64,000 nt of DNA from Armatimonadota bacterium (lineage in GTDB: Bacteria > Armatimonadota > JADLDR01), in contig JADLDR010000107.1 in assembly GCA_020846535.1 (NCBI GenBank), positions 1-64,000 on the forward strand. Direction: 5' to 3'. Below are positions 1-8,848 of the stretch, piece by piece. Each line of letters opens with the position of its first letter. Position 1 is the stretch's first letter. A program made the translations under genes and the position numbers. Under the pieces are notes generated by a model, which saw only the letters and a list, made by a program, of their open reading frames with translations, had not been told where the DNA came from and made no database searches.

Positions 1-176
1 GGACGGCTACAGAACTGCACGTTTCCTCCAACCGGCTGCTTAGGAGAGGGGGAACCGGCCTTCCCTACCCGCTTCCGTCGCCAGGCTCCCTCCCTCTGTG
101 CCCAGGAGAAGGAGGGCCGGGGTGGGTGAGGTGCTTTCCCACCGACTTTGACACAGCCCCGGCGTTCCTGATGGCA

Positions 177-205
177 TTGACTTCGCGGGACGGGGAATGT
201 ATAAT
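177..205 (+). promoter_or_regulatory. Sigma70-type promoter for polA
   Basis: TTGACT at 177-182 and TATAAT at 200-205 are separated by 17 bp. Transcription would begin near 212, just before the 3' end of the oppositely oriented tRNA-Leu gene, and reach polA at 354. The polA leader would then contain the complete antisense of that tRNA. The first 176 bases of the window show no supportable gene. Confidence 0.65.
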
Positions 206-217
206 GAGGTGGAGCCG

Positions 218-303
218 TGGTGCCGAAGGTGGGACTCGAACCCACATGAGGTCGCCCTCAACGGTTTTTGAGACCGCCGCGTCTGCCATTCCGCCACTTC
301 GGC
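218..303 (-). tRNA. tRNA-Leu (anticodon CAA)
   Basis: The minus strand folds as a class II tRNA. It has acceptor GCCGAAG/CTTCGGC, a D arm with GCG/CGC, anticodon loop CTCAAAA giving CAA, a long variable arm TGAGG/CCTCA, and T arm GTGGG-TTCGAGT-CCCAC. The CCA end is encoded at 218-220. The long variable arm and the anticodon agree on leucine (UUG codon). The gene lies wholly inside the predicted polA leader on the opposite strand. Confidence 0.97.
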
Positions 304-315
304 ATGGACGCATCG

Positions 316-344
316 ATTATAAACGAAACGATTCCATTTGTCAA
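316..344 (-). promoter_or_regulatory. Sigma70 promoter for tRNA-Leu
   Basis: Read on the minus strand, TTGACA (339-344) and TATAAT (316-321) are separated by exactly 17 bp, a consensus promoter 12 bp upstream of the tRNA. Its -35 hexamer overlaps the polA Shine-Dalgarno sequence at 343-348, so RNA polymerase at this site and polA expression may interfere. Confidence 0.85.
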
Positions 345-353
345 GGAGCCTCC

Positions 354-3032
354 ATGCCGCAGCCCAAGCTTGTCGTGATCGATGGGTACAGCCTTCTCTT
401 CCGGGCCTTTTACGCCATGCCCGGCCTGTCGCTGGCGACCGGGGAGCCGACCGGGGCCATCTACGGATTCGTGATCATGCTCCTGAAACTTCTGGAGGAG
501 CAGAAACCCGACGCCTTCGTGGTGGCCTTCGACGCTCCGGCGAAAAGCTTCCGACACGAGGAGTTCGAGTTCTACAAGGCGCACCGCCCTCAGACCCCCG
601 ATGCCCTTCTCGCCCAGATCGGCCCGGTCAAGGAGATCGTCTCAGCCTTCCATATCCCCATTCTGGAGGTCCCGGGCGTGGAAGCCGACGATGTGGCGGG
701 CACGGTGGCGAAGCGAGGGGCCGAGGAAGGCTATGAAGTGATCCTTGTCACAGGGGATATGGATTTCATGCAGCTCGTCTCCGACGCCGACCGCATTCGG
801 GTCATGATGAACCGGAAGGGGATGGCCGATACGGTTCTCTATGACGAGGCGGCGGTGATGGAACGCTACGGCCTGGAGCCATCCCAGGTGGCGGACTACA
901 AGGCCCTTCGGGGAGACCCTTCGGACAATATCCCCGGCCTGCCCGGCATTGGGGAAAAGACCGCCGCCCGGCTCCTCCAGCAGTTCGGTACCCTCGAAAA
1001 CCTGCTGGAGCGCATCGGGGAGGTCAAAGAAGCGAAAGTGAGGAAAATCCTGGAGGAAGGGGCCGAACAGGTGATGCGGTACAAGGCCCTCACCCGGATC
1101 ATCACCGATGTCGGCATCGAGTCCGGCCTGGAGGACTGGAAGCTCGCCCCGCCCGACGCCGACCGGCTGGCCGCCCTCTTCGAGCGGTGGCGCTTCCGGT
1201 CGCTGCTGGGCCGCATCCCTTCCGAAAAGCCGGTGGCCGTCCCCTCCCGTTCAACGGTGGAGGCCGAAGCCGCTGCGGTCGCCTCCCGCGAGGAGTGGGA
1301 GCGCGTTTCGAGGCGGCTGAGGGAATCGGGTCGGGCCGCCCTGCGGGTGGCTCTTTATAACGGAACGCTCGGGATCGCGCTGGCCCTCGCACCCGGGGAG
1401 GTTTACTGGCTCGCCGCAGGCCATCGGGAGGAGCCTGCCGCCGGGCAGCTTTCCCTCCTTTCGGACGGGGATTCGTTCGCCCTGGACCCCGGAGACCTGA
1501 AGGCCGCGCTCGAAGATCCTTCCCTCGCCAAATCCGTCCACGACGCCAAGGAGGAATGGCACAAGCTGGCCGCCTTCGGGATCGACCTGAAAGGGGTAGC
1601 CTTCGATGCCATGCTGGCCGATTACCTCCTGAATCCCACCCGCTCCCAGCACCCTCTGAACACCATCGCGGAGGAATATCTTCATGCGGAGGTGGCGGCG
1701 GACCCCTTCACCGAGGGGCCGCCCGTGAAGAAGGCCGCCTCCGAAGCCTCCGCCCTCGCCGCCCTGACCGCCCCCATGTCCGACCGGTTGCGGCAGGAGG
1801 AGATGCTGGCGCTGCTGGAGGAGGTGGAAATGCCCCTCTGGCCCATCCTGGCCGAGATGGAGGCCGAGGGCGTCCGGGTGGATGCGGGCTGGCTCGAAAA
1901 TCTCTCCAAAGAGCTTCAGGTCAAGATCGATCAAGTGCAGGGCATCGTCTACGATCTCGCCGGGGAGGAGTTCAATATCAGCTCCCCCAAGCAGCTTCAA
2001 ACGATTCTTTTCGAGAAATTGAAGCTCCCCTCCGGCAAAAAGACCAAGACCGGCTACTCCACCGACGCCCAGCTCCTGGAATCGCTCTCCTTCTCCTACG
2101 AGATCGCGGCCCGCATCCTGGAGTTCCGGGAGCTGGTGAAGCTCAAATCTACCTACACGGACGCCCTGCCGCGCCTGGTCAGCCCGAAGACCGGCAGGCT
2201 CCATACCCATCTGAACCAGGCCGTGACCGCCACCGGCAGGCTCTCCTCCAGCGAGCCGAACCTGCAAAATATCCCCATCCGCACCGCCATAGGCCGCGAG
2301 ATCCGCAAAGCCTTCATCGCCCGGCCCGGCTGCCGCCTCCTCTCTGCCGACTACTCGCAAATAGACCTGCGGGTACTCGCCCATATCTCCGGGGACGACG
2401 CCCTGAGGGAAGCCTTCCGGACCGACCAGGACATTCATGCCTTCACCGCCCGGGGCATTTTCCACGTGGAGGAGGGCGCGGTCACCCCGGAGATGCGGCG
2501 CAAGGCGAAGGCCATCAACTTCGGCATCATCTACGGGATGAGCGATTTCCGGCTCTCCAACGAGGTGAGCGTTCCCATCCAGGAGGCCAAGCAGTATATC
2601 GAGGACTACTTCAACCGCTATCCCGGAGTCCGGCGCTATATCGACACCATCATCGAGGATGCCCGGGAGAAGGGGTGCGTGCGGACTCTGACGGGCCGCA
2701 GGCGGCTTCTGCCGGAGATAAACGACCGGAACCGCAATGTCCGCCTCTTCGGGGAGCGGGTGGCGATCAATACCCCGATCCAGGGAACCGCCGCGGACAT
2801 GATCAAAATCGCCATGGTGCAGCTCCGGCGCAAAATGCGCGAAGGTGGTTTCCGCTCCCCCATGCTCCTCCAGGTGCATGATGAACTGATATTCGAGGTT
2901 TGCGAGGACGAGATCGCTTCCCTTACCTCTCTCGCCAAAGAGACGATGGAAACCGCCTTCCCCCTCGATGTGCCCGTGAAGGTGGATGTCAAGCTGGGGA
3001 ATAACTGGGCGGAAATGGAGAAGATCGGATAG
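354..3032 (+). CDS. polA: DNA polymerase I
   Basis: An 892-residue Pol I, which fills gaps and removes RNA primers in Okazaki fragment processing and excision repair. Residues 1-290 form the 5' nuclease domain (early VVIDGYSLLFRAFYA; later DYKALRGDPSDNIPG). The middle 3'-5' exonuclease-like domain lacks the DxE metal ligands (LRVALYN occupies that site), so proofreading is probably absent, as in many Pol I enzymes. The polymerase domain has motif A DYSQIDLRVLAH (D666), motif B RRKAKAINFGIIYG and motif C QVHDE (D843). Motif A has Asp671 where Glu (E. coli E710, steric gate) is usual. The ATG at 354 follows AAGGAG by 5 nt. The frame is open further upstream, but that stretch is antisense to tRNA-Leu and is not coding. 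Confidence 0.97.
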   Translation: MPQPKLVVIDGYSLLFRAFYAMPGLSLATGEPTGAIYGFVIMLLKLLEEQKPDAFVVAFDAPAKSFRHEEFEFYKAHRPQTPDALLAQIGPVKEIVSAFHIPILEVPGVEADDVAGTVAKRGAEEGYEVILVTGDMDFMQLVSDADRIRVMMNRKGMADTVLYDEAAVMERYGLEPSQVADYKALRGDPSDNIPGLPGIGEKTAARLLQQFGTLENLLERIGEVKEAKVRKILEEGAEQVMRYKALTRIITDVGIESGLEDWKLAPPDADRLAALFERWRFRSLLGRIPSEKPVAVPSRSTVEAEAAAVASREEWERVSRRLRESGRAALRVALYNGTLGIALALAPGEVYWLAAGHREEPAAGQLSLLSDGDSFALDPGDLKAALEDPSLAKSVHDAKEEWHKLAAFGIDLKGVAFDAMLADYLLNPTRSQHPLNTIAEEYLHAEVAADPFTEGPPVKKAASEASALAALTAPMSDRLRQEEMLALLEEVEMPLWPILAEMEAEGVRVDAGWLENLSKELQVKIDQVQGIVYDLAGEEFNISSPKQLQTILFEKLKLPSGKKTKTGYSTDAQLLESLSFSYEIAARILEFRELVKLKSTYTDALPRLVSPKTGRLHTHLNQAVTATGRLSSSEPNLQNIPIRTAIGREIRKAFIARPGCRLLSADYSQIDLRVLAHISGDDALREAFRTDQDIHAFTARGIFHVEEGAVTPEMRRKAKAINFGIIYGMSDFRLSNEVSVPIQEAKQYIEDYFNRYPGVRRYIDTIIEDAREKGCVRTLTGRRRLLPEINDRNRNVRLFGERVAINTPIQGTAADMIKIAMVQLRRKMREGGFRSPMLLQVHDELIFEVCEDEIASLTSLAKETMETAFPLDVPVKVDVKLGNNWAEMEKIG

Positions 3033-3056
3033 CCCGGGCGATAGATTTCGCCTGCC

Positions 3057-3672
3057 TCACCCTTTGATATCGTTTCTCCAGAAATCGAGGTGGCAGTTGG
3101 GCCCGTCGGCGTTCCAGACTTTGCTGATGAGATCGAGGTCTCCGTCCCCGTCGACATCGCCTATGACGACATCGCGCCATCCCGGCCTGCCCTCCTGGAT
3201 CACCACCGGCATGAAGATCGGCTTTCTCCCGCCCGTATTCACCCAGATCACGCCTCTTTCCTTCAGCCCCGGGGGCTTCATGGGGAGGAGTCCGTTCTCC
3301 ATCATATAGGTGTCCGGGTCTTCCTGCCAGGCCAGCGTTTTGCCGTCATAGGGGACCAGATCGAGCTTCCTGTCCTCGTTGAGATCGGCGGCGATGGCAT
3401 CGTGACCGCCCCCGTCATAGGGACGGGCTTCCCAGGGGATCCCGGGCCAGACACCCGGATTTCTTGAACCAGACGCGGCTGAAGGCGATATCCAGCCAGC
3501 CATCGTGGTCGATGTCCAAAACCGCCGCGCCCAGCGTCTCGGCCAATTGATCCGACACGCCGATGATATGCTGCGTCCAGACGTCGTTCTTCTTGCGCTC
3601 GTACCGGTAAGCGGTTTTCGTTTCGCGCCGAGAGATCGCCACTTCCGGCCTGCCGTCGCCATTGAACAGGAA
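3057..3672 (-). pseudogene. FG-GAP/VCBS repeat protein, decayed
   Basis: Two minus-strand frames together encode the end of a secreted FG-GAP (beta-propeller, calcium-binding) protein. The upstream frame (about 3672-3440) reads NGDGRPEVAIS and LDIDHDGWLDIAFSRVW. The downstream frame (about 3450-3057) reads DLNEDRKLDLVPYD and GDVDGDGDLDLISKVW before a TGA stop. The frames are joined by a frameshift near 3440-3460. The 5' side is abruptly replaced at about 3673 by an interspersed repeat, so no start or signal peptide survives. The repeated DxDxDGxxD loops make the family assignment safe. Whether the repeat caused the truncation is inference. Confidence 0.75.
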
Positions 3673-3673
3673 A

Positions 3674-4014
3674 CCTTATCTTGATACCTATGGGGCACGG
3701 CTAAACGATGCCCCCTAGCGATCCAGATAAGGAAAAACATCCTCCGCTCCTGGGGGAGGGGGGACCGCTCTCCCCTGGCCTGGGTGACCTCTCTCCCCTA
3801 ACCCCTCTCCCCGAAACCCAAGGGATGCGCCGGAGCGCCTCCGGGGAGAGGGGGACAGAGGGTGCGGTGCTTGAGGGATAATCTCTCCCCCTGCCCGTTT
3901 CGGGAAGGGGGAGGGGGGGTTAGGTAACAGTCTATCAGAGGCCCGAACCCCGCTCCGGCGGGACAGGCACCCTTATCTGGATACCTATGGGGCACGGCTA
4001 AACGATGCCCCTAC
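3674..4014. repeat. Interspersed GTAG-hairpin element, copy A
   Basis: A 341-bp member of the window-wide repeat family. The right end is a hairpin with arms GGGGCA/TGCCCC followed by CTAC (GTAG on the minus strand). The core has two C/T-rich inverted segments (CTCTCCCCTAACCCCTCTCC and CCCCTGCCCGTTTCGGGAAG). The left end holds an extra terminal hairpin, CCTTATCTTGATACC to GATCCAGATAAGG, as if the end of a second element were fused on. It truncates the FG-GAP gene. Residual sequence from 4015 to 4094 holds only a weak hairpin (GAGAAAG 4039-4045 with CTTTCTC 4057-4063). Confidence 0.85.
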
Positions 4015-4094
4015 CGGTGGTCCGGCAGATGGCGTGAAGAGAAAGTTCTGATAGCGCTTTCTCCAAAACCTACTTCAGCCGTTCTTCGTGGTAT

Positions 4095-6611
4095 CTACGG
4101 CTTTCTCCTCGGCCCCACCGTCGTGATATCGATAGGCTTGAACCCCATCTCCAGGGCGGGCGAGCCGGGGCGGAGCCGGTAGTCGTCCCGGGCCGGGTCC
4201 TGGAAAAGAGGATCGGCGATGACCGAATGGGCGTCGTAGCCGAGGGCCTGCCAGCCGGCGAAGGAATCGGCCCGGTTGACGCGCAAGGGCCTGCCTCCGG
4301 CGTGGAAATAGAGGTTGTTGTCGATAAAGACGGCTTCGGGCGTTATCGGCCCGGCGTAGATCAGGAGGGCCTCCGGCTCCTCGTAATAGACGATATTCCG
4401 GGAGATCACATTGCCGGCGCAGTTGCCTGCGAAATTGGGAAGGAACAGTTGACTGGATCGTCCGCCCCCCAGGATATTGTTTTCGATCCTGTTGTCTTTT
4501 CCGCCCTGGATCATGACGCTCCCGTTTTCGTTCCGGCAGACGATGTTGTTTTGAACCGTATACCCGCCTGCGAACGAATCCAGATAGATGCCCCAGGACA
4601 GGAAAATCGCTTTGCCGTTGTCCGAAGAATAGCCGATCACATCGCGCACCCGGTTGTTGCGGATGATGCTGCCGCTCCGGAACTCCCGGTCCTGCTGGGT
4701 TACCTCGATGCCGCCCGTGTCGTAGGTTTCGGTGTTCAGGGTGCGGAGATCGTTGAATTCGACGATATTGCGGCTGCCGGGACTCTTCAGGGTGATGCCG
4801 TAGCGGGAGATGTCATGGATCAGGTTGTGGGCGACGATGTTGCCTCCCGTCCGGCCATCCTCCATCGTGATCCCTGCGATATGCTTGTAGACCAGCCCCA
4901 TGCGGCTGATATGATTGTCCGTAATCCTGTTATCGGCGGCATCGATCAGGAGAATGCCCCCTTCCGCGCCATCGGAGATGCGGCATCCGGTCACGGCGTT
5001 GCGGTCGCTTCCGGCCAGGCAGACCGCGTATTTTCCGATATGCTTGAAATTCGAATGACGGACGGCGCAGTCAGAAGCGTTTCGCATGAAGACCACCCCG
5101 TCGTTGCCCATGCCGTAGCCGACACAGCCGTCTTCCGGGGAGTAGTCGGTGTTCCGTACGATCAGGCCGGAGAGGGTGATATGATGGACAGGCTTGCCCT
5201 GCCCGGAATCGCCCAGGAATTCGAAGACGCGCCCGAGAACGGGAGCGATGACTTCGGAACGGGCTGTGAGCGGTTTCTCGGGCCACAGATAGAGGTAGCC
5301 TTCCTTTCTGTCCAGAAACCACTCGCCGGGGCTGTCCAGCTCCGCAAGCACGTTTTCCACAAAAAAGCGGTTGCCGGGCGAGAGGGCCACGGTGCATTCT
5401 TGGCCGCCCAGGGTGACTGTACGGGTGGATTCATCCACAGCGATCAGGTCGGTGATCTGTTTGTAGGCGCGGCACGCTCCCCCGGCAGGGTAGATATGCA
5501 TTTCCGCGCCCGGCTGCCCGGCCCAGGACGGCTTCACGGTTCCGGGCCGGTAGAGAAACTGCGTCTTGCTGCCGCCGTCTCCCGCGATGGATATCTGCGG
5601 GCCGTTGAAGGCGGCAAAGCTTTCCGCCTGTATGACAACCAGATGCCTGCCCGGGGCGGTTCGAGGCAGGTCGGTGCCGACCGGCTTCCAGCCGGGATCG
5701 TCGGACAGGGCCAGGGCGTCGAGTTGGATCCCCCCGCCTTTCAGGTTCTGCCATTTGAGGCGGTGCGTCCCCTCCGAAAGCTCCACGGAAGCGCATTCCG
5801 ACCAGCGGTAGGCACCCCACCCGCCGGTATTGGGGAGATTTTGCAGGGGAACCGGCTCTCCGCCGTCCACCGAAAGGCCCGTGCGCCCGGCCATGTCGTC
5901 CGCGCCGTAAGGCGCGTTGTCCGCGCCGTAATAGAGCCAGAGGCGATACAGTCCAGGGGAAGGGGCCGATACCTCGTATTCCATCCAGTCGCCCGGGTTG
6001 TGGATATTCCCCACCGATAGGCCGAAGGAGGGGAGGCTGCCTTCCACATAGAGGAAGCCCTTCCGGTACGGGTCGGATGGATCGATATTCGGATAGCGCG
6101 CCCGGGTCTGGCGCTTGCCGTCCGAAAAGAGCTGCCGAAAATACCATGCCCCGCTTTCCACCTCCGGCAGATAGGCGCGGACAATCTTGCCCCTGAAAGG
6201 CTTGAATCCGGTGATTTTCCTTCCTCCGCACAGCACCGGCGTCTCTCCCGGATAGGCCGTGTAGAGGACGGGGGCTGTTTTCGTCCCGGAATCCTGCGGG
6301 GTGAATGTAACGGGTCGGGACAGGAAATAAGCGCCTCCGCGGATGAAAACGGTGGCCGGGCCGAAGAGCTTCCCGGCGGCTTTGATCTCCCGGATCGCAT
6401 CCCGGGCGCGGGCGATGGTGGCGAAAGGGCCGTCGGTTCCGGCCCGGTTCGGCACAGGCAGTATCCCGGGCCATCGGTCGTTCCCCCGGGGGGAGACATA
6501 GAAAACGGTCTTCTTACGCTCTCTTGCGTAAGCGGAGAGGTAAAGCATGCCGCACAGGATAACCACCAGCCCTGCCGCCAGGGCTTTGAAGGGATGCATA
6601 CGGAGCCGCAT
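4095..6611 (-). CDS. Secreted right-handed beta-helix protein with inserted CBM-like domain
   Basis: An 838-residue exported protein. Residues 1-29 form a signal peptide (KALAAGLVVILCGMLYLSAYA). Next come the N-terminal strand and cap typical of pectate-lyase-like proteins (VFYVSPRGNDRWPG, then DGPFATIARARDAIREIK). A CBM6/35-like beta-sandwich is inserted at about 205-350 (GDWMEYEVSAPSPGLYRLWLYY). The C-terminal half is a parallel beta-helix of N-x-I/V repeats (RNTDYSPEDG, NRITDNHISRMG, NIVEFNDLRTLN). Such proteins bind or cleave extracellular polysaccharide; substrate and catalytic residues cannot be assigned. AGGAGGA precedes the ATG by about 7 nt. The 891-residue protein at 38060-40735 is a paralogue without the inserted domain. 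Confidence 0.88.
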   Translation of the reverse strand: MRLRMHPFKALAAGLVVILCGMLYLSAYARERKKTVFYVSPRGNDRWPGILPVPNRAGTDGPFATIARARDAIREIKAAGKLFGPATVFIRGGAYFLSRPVTFTPQDSGTKTAPVLYTAYPGETPVLCGGRKITGFKPFRGKIVRAYLPEVESGAWYFRQLFSDGKRQTRARYPNIDPSDPYRKGFLYVEGSLPSFGLSVGNIHNPGDWMEYEVSAPSPGLYRLWLYYGADNAPYGADDMAGRTGLSVDGGEPVPLQNLPNTGGWGAYRWSECASVELSEGTHRLKWQNLKGGGIQLDALALSDDPGWKPVGTDLPRTAPGRHLVVIQAESFAAFNGPQISIAGDGGSKTQFLYRPGTVKPSWAGQPGAEMHIYPAGGACRAYKQITDLIAVDESTRTVTLGGQECTVALSPGNRFFVENVLAELDSPGEWFLDRKEGYLYLWPEKPLTARSEVIAPVLGRVFEFLGDSGQGKPVHHITLSGLIVRNTDYSPEDGCVGYGMGNDGVVFMRNASDCAVRHSNFKHIGKYAVCLAGSDRNAVTGCRISDGAEGGILLIDAADNRITDNHISRMGLVYKHIAGITMEDGRTGGNIVAHNLIHDISRYGITLKSPGSRNIVEFNDLRTLNTETYDTGGIEVTQQDREFRSGSIIRNNRVRDVIGYSSDNGKAIFLSWGIYLDSFAGGYTVQNNIVCRNENGSVMIQGGKDNRIENNILGGGRSSQLFLPNFAGNCAGNVISRNIVYYEEPEALLIYAGPITPEAVFIDNNLYFHAGGRPLRVNRADSFAGWQALGYDAHSVIADPLFQDPARDDYRLRPGSPALEMGFKPIDITTVGPRRKP

Positions 6612-6743
6612 GGGATGTTCCTCCTGATAGGCGTTCTGTAAACTATCGGACAGAAGCGATAATCATCTATTCCAGACGGCCTGACGGTATCCTTTCGGTA
6701 GGTGGTTTTTGCCATAGAACCGTAATTTCTATATTTATACCTA

Positions 6744-6772
6744 TTGACAATCAGGAATAAATTTTATATAAT
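6744..6772 (+). promoter_or_regulatory. Consensus sigma70 promoter
   Basis: TTGACA (6744-6749) and TATAAT (6767-6772) with a 17-bp spacer lie in AT-rich sequence between divergent genes. Transcription would start near 6779, about 20 nt before the aspartic protease start at 6798. Confidence 0.85.
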
Positions 6773-6797
6773 GAAAATATATAGAGGAGATTCGGGC

Positions 6798-7718
6798 ATG
6801 GGAAAGGTTTTGGCGGCGATGGCGGTGACCAACCGGGGGGATGTGATCCGGATGCGGGAGGGCATCATTCCGGAAGACCGGGTGCGGTCTGTCAGGCTGG
6901 AGAATGTTCTGGTCGATACAGGGGCGACTACCCTCTGCCTGCCCGGTGAGATTATCCGGCAGTTGGACCTGGAGCCTGAGAGGGAGGTGGCCGCAAGAAC
7001 CGCCTCCGGGGTGATCCGAACGCGCCTTTTCCGCGATGTCGGGGTGTCCTTGATGGGCCGGGAGGATACGTTCTCCTGCGTGGAACTGCCGGAGGGCGCG
7101 GAACCTCTGATCGGGGTGATCCCTCTGGAGGCTCTGGGGATCGAGGTCGATCTTCAAAGCCAGTCGTTGCGGCCTTTGCCGATGAATTCCGGCGGGACCT
7201 ATTTCACGATTCTGGGCCTCCAGTCATCAGTGCATGTCCTTCTTCCGGTAGACCAGCCCTTCGGCCACCGAAACGAGGTCGCCGGTTTCGTCCTCTACGG
7301 TGATTCGGTAGAGGCCGGTGCGCCGGGTCAGGGTTTCCTCCGAGGCGGTGGCGGTGAGGCGCGCGCCGGGGACGGTGGCTTTCATGAAGTGGATGGTCAT
7401 GGAAAGGGCCAGGGCCACATTGCCGTGAGTGTTGGAAGCCAGGGCGAAGGTGGTATCGGCAAGGGTGAAGATCGCGCCTCCGTGGGTGATGTCCACCGAA
7501 TTCAGATGTTTTTCCTCCACCGTCATCCGGACGCGGGCATAACCGGGCCGGGCCTCCAGGATTTCGACCCCGGTCAGCCGGGCATAGCGGTCGCGAGTCG
7601 CGATTTTCTCCTTCACTTTCTCCACGATATCCACAATGCGCCTCCTGTGCGTTCGTTCGGCGTTATAAAGGTTTGCGAATTGCGCCGTGCCTTCCTCCTT
7701 CCGGAAAATCCGGCGTAA
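6798..7718 (+). CDS. Retroviral-type (clan AA) aspartic protease, over-long reading frame
   Basis: The first 135 or so residues match single-domain retropepsin-like bacterial proteases. The catalytic motif is VDTGATTLCLP, followed by flap-region sequence (ARTASGVIRTRLFRDVGV) and the second-half motif LIGVIPLEALGIEVDLQSQSLRPLP. Such proteins act as homodimers, one Asp per subunit; substrates are unknown. GAGGAG lies 8 nt before the ATG. Family similarity ends near 7200, where these proteins normally stop, but the frame continues to 7718 as the antisense of the thioesterase gene at 7227-7634. The last 170 residues are therefore probably a readthrough tail from loss of the native stop. The full length is 306 residues. 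Confidence 0.75.
   Translation: MGKVLAAMAVTNRGDVIRMREGIIPEDRVRSVRLENVLVDTGATTLCLPGEIIRQLDLEPEREVAARTASGVIRTRLFRDVGVSLMGREDTFSCVELPEGAEPLIGVIPLEALGIEVDLQSQSLRPLPMNSGGTYFTILGLQSSVHVLLPVDQPFGHRNEVAGFVLYGDSVEAGAPGQGFLRGGGGEARAGDGGFHEVDGHGKGQGHIAVSVGSQGEGGIGKGEDRASVGDVHRIQMFFLHRHPDAGITGPGLQDFDPGQPGIAVASRDFLLHFLHDIHNAPPVRSFGVIKVCELRRAFLLPENPA
7227..7634 (-). CDS. Hotdog-fold acyl-CoA thioesterase (PaaI/YbgC-like)
   Basis: A 135-residue protein of the 4HBT/PaaI thioesterase type, which hydrolyses small acyl- or aryl-CoA thioesters in the cytosol. Signature segments are VEEKHLNSVDITHGGAIFTLADTTFALASN, with the HGG helix-cap motif, and a closing strand MTIHFMKATVPGARLTATAS. The GTG start at 7634 follows AGGAGG by 6 nt. 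An ATT immediately upstream is unlikely to be used. The gene lies tail-to-tail inside the extended frame of the aspartic protease. The specific substrate is not predictable. Confidence 0.9.
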   Translation of the reverse strand: MDIVEKVKEKIATRDRYARLTGVEILEARPGYARVRMTVEEKHLNSVDITHGGAIFTLADTTFALASNTHGNVALALSMTIHFMKATVPGARLTATASEETLTRRTGLYRITVEDETGDLVSVAEGLVYRKKDMH

Positions 7719-7777
7719 CTTGTCTCCCCCTTCCTGCGTTATATCGTGTAATCCCCCTGCGAAGGAGTCTGACCGCC

Positions 7778-8848
7778 ATGCGTTTCTATATGATTGCCGT
7801 TCTTTGGCTCCAGACTGCTCTCCTCGCCGCCGCGCCCGCGCCGGAAAACGGATATCCGCTGCTGGTAAGGGCCGGGGAAATAGCGAAGGCGAGCAAGGCG
7901 CTGGAAGCCGCCGTGCAGCCCCAGGCCGTCCTGAGCGTCAAATGGTCCGCCCTCACCGACCCGGCCCTCAAGCGCGCCCGCGCCTTGATACGCCAGGGGC
8001 TGGCCCTGCCGGTAGTGAAGCCGGAGCAGGGGCCGGATCCGGCTTTTCCTGATATGGCCCTGATGCGGAACCTGGGCCGTCTCCTGGCTGTGGAACAATA
8101 TATCCTTCTTGCCGACGGCAAGGTGAGCGAGGCCATTGATTCGCTTCGCGACGGCCTGCGCCTGGGCTATATCGTGCAGAGCGAGATGATCATCGGCAGC
8201 CTGGTCGGGGTGGCTATCGATGCCGTCACATTGAGACCGCTGGCCCGCCGACTGCCGCAACTGTCCGCCCGCGACTGCGAAAATCTCTCCGCCCTTGCCG
8301 CCGAGTGGCTTCAGGCCCCGGACCCCATCCCGCAGGCCCTGGCGATGGAGCGCGAATGCGCTCTCAAGCAGCTTGAAGCCCAGGCCCCGCCCGATATCCG
8401 GGACGAAGTGAAGGCCATCTTCAACCGCGAGTACGACCGCCTGGCCGCGCTTGTCCGCCAGCCTGCCTGGGAGCGCCCCGAACCCGAACCGATCCGCGGC
8501 GATTCGGTGGCGGAACGCTTCGCCGCCGCACTCTGGGAAACCCTCCGGCCCACCCTCGTTCTGGTTCAGGACAGGTGGACCCAGGAGCAGGCCCAGGTGC
8601 AGCTTCTGGGCGTCCATGCGGCCATCCTGCGCTACCGCTGGGAAAACGACCGCCTGCCCGCCTCTCTCGACGCGCTCCACCTCGGCTCTCTGGCGACCGA
8701 TCCCTTCACCGGCAAATCCTTCGTCTACAAAACCACCGGCGAAACCACCTACGATCTCCGGAGCGAAGGCCCCCTCGACCGCGGCAAGGAGGGCCAGCCT
8801 CCCTCCGGCGAGCATGTGCCTGTTTATGTGGATAGAGCAGGGAACTGA
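7778..8848 (+). CDS. Secreted protein of unknown function
   Basis: A 356-residue protein starting MRFYMIAVLWLQTALLAAAPAP, a clear signal peptide with an Ala-rich cleavage region. The remainder is helical and Ala/Leu/Arg-rich (residues 110-160 LLAVEQYILLADGKVSEAIDSLRDGLRLG, suggesting helical-hairpin repeats). The C-terminus, DPFTGKSFVYKTTGETTYDLRSEGPLD, resembles the tail found in many exported proteins of Planctomycetes- and Armatimonadetes-like genomes. GAAGGAG lies 10 nt before the ATG. An in-frame upstream extension to 7673 lacks a ribosome site and would bury the signal peptide, so it was rejected. No enzyme motif is visible. Confidence 0.75.
   Translation: MRFYMIAVLWLQTALLAAAPAPENGYPLLVRAGEIAKASKALEAAVQPQAVLSVKWSALTDPALKRARALIRQGLALPVVKPEQGPDPAFPDMALMRNLGRLLAVEQYILLADGKVSEAIDSLRDGLRLGYIVQSEMIIGSLVGVAIDAVTLRPLARRLPQLSARDCENLSALAAEWLQAPDPIPQALAMERECALKQLEAQAPPDIRDEVKAIFNREYDRLAALVRQPAWERPEPEPIRGDSVAERFAAALWETLRPTLVLVQDRWTQEQAQVQLLGVHAAILRYRWENDRLPASLDALHLGSLATDPFTGKSFVYKTTGETTYDLRSEGPLDRGKEGQPPSGEHVPVYVDRAGN

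Noticed and set aside
126-353. In-frame N-terminal extension of polA
   Set aside because: It translates the antisense of tRNA-Leu and lacks a ribosome site; the ATG at 354 has AAGGAG at proper spacing.
1251-2879. 542-codon minus-strand frame inside polA
   Set aside because: Antisense shadow of a gene with all Pol I motifs.
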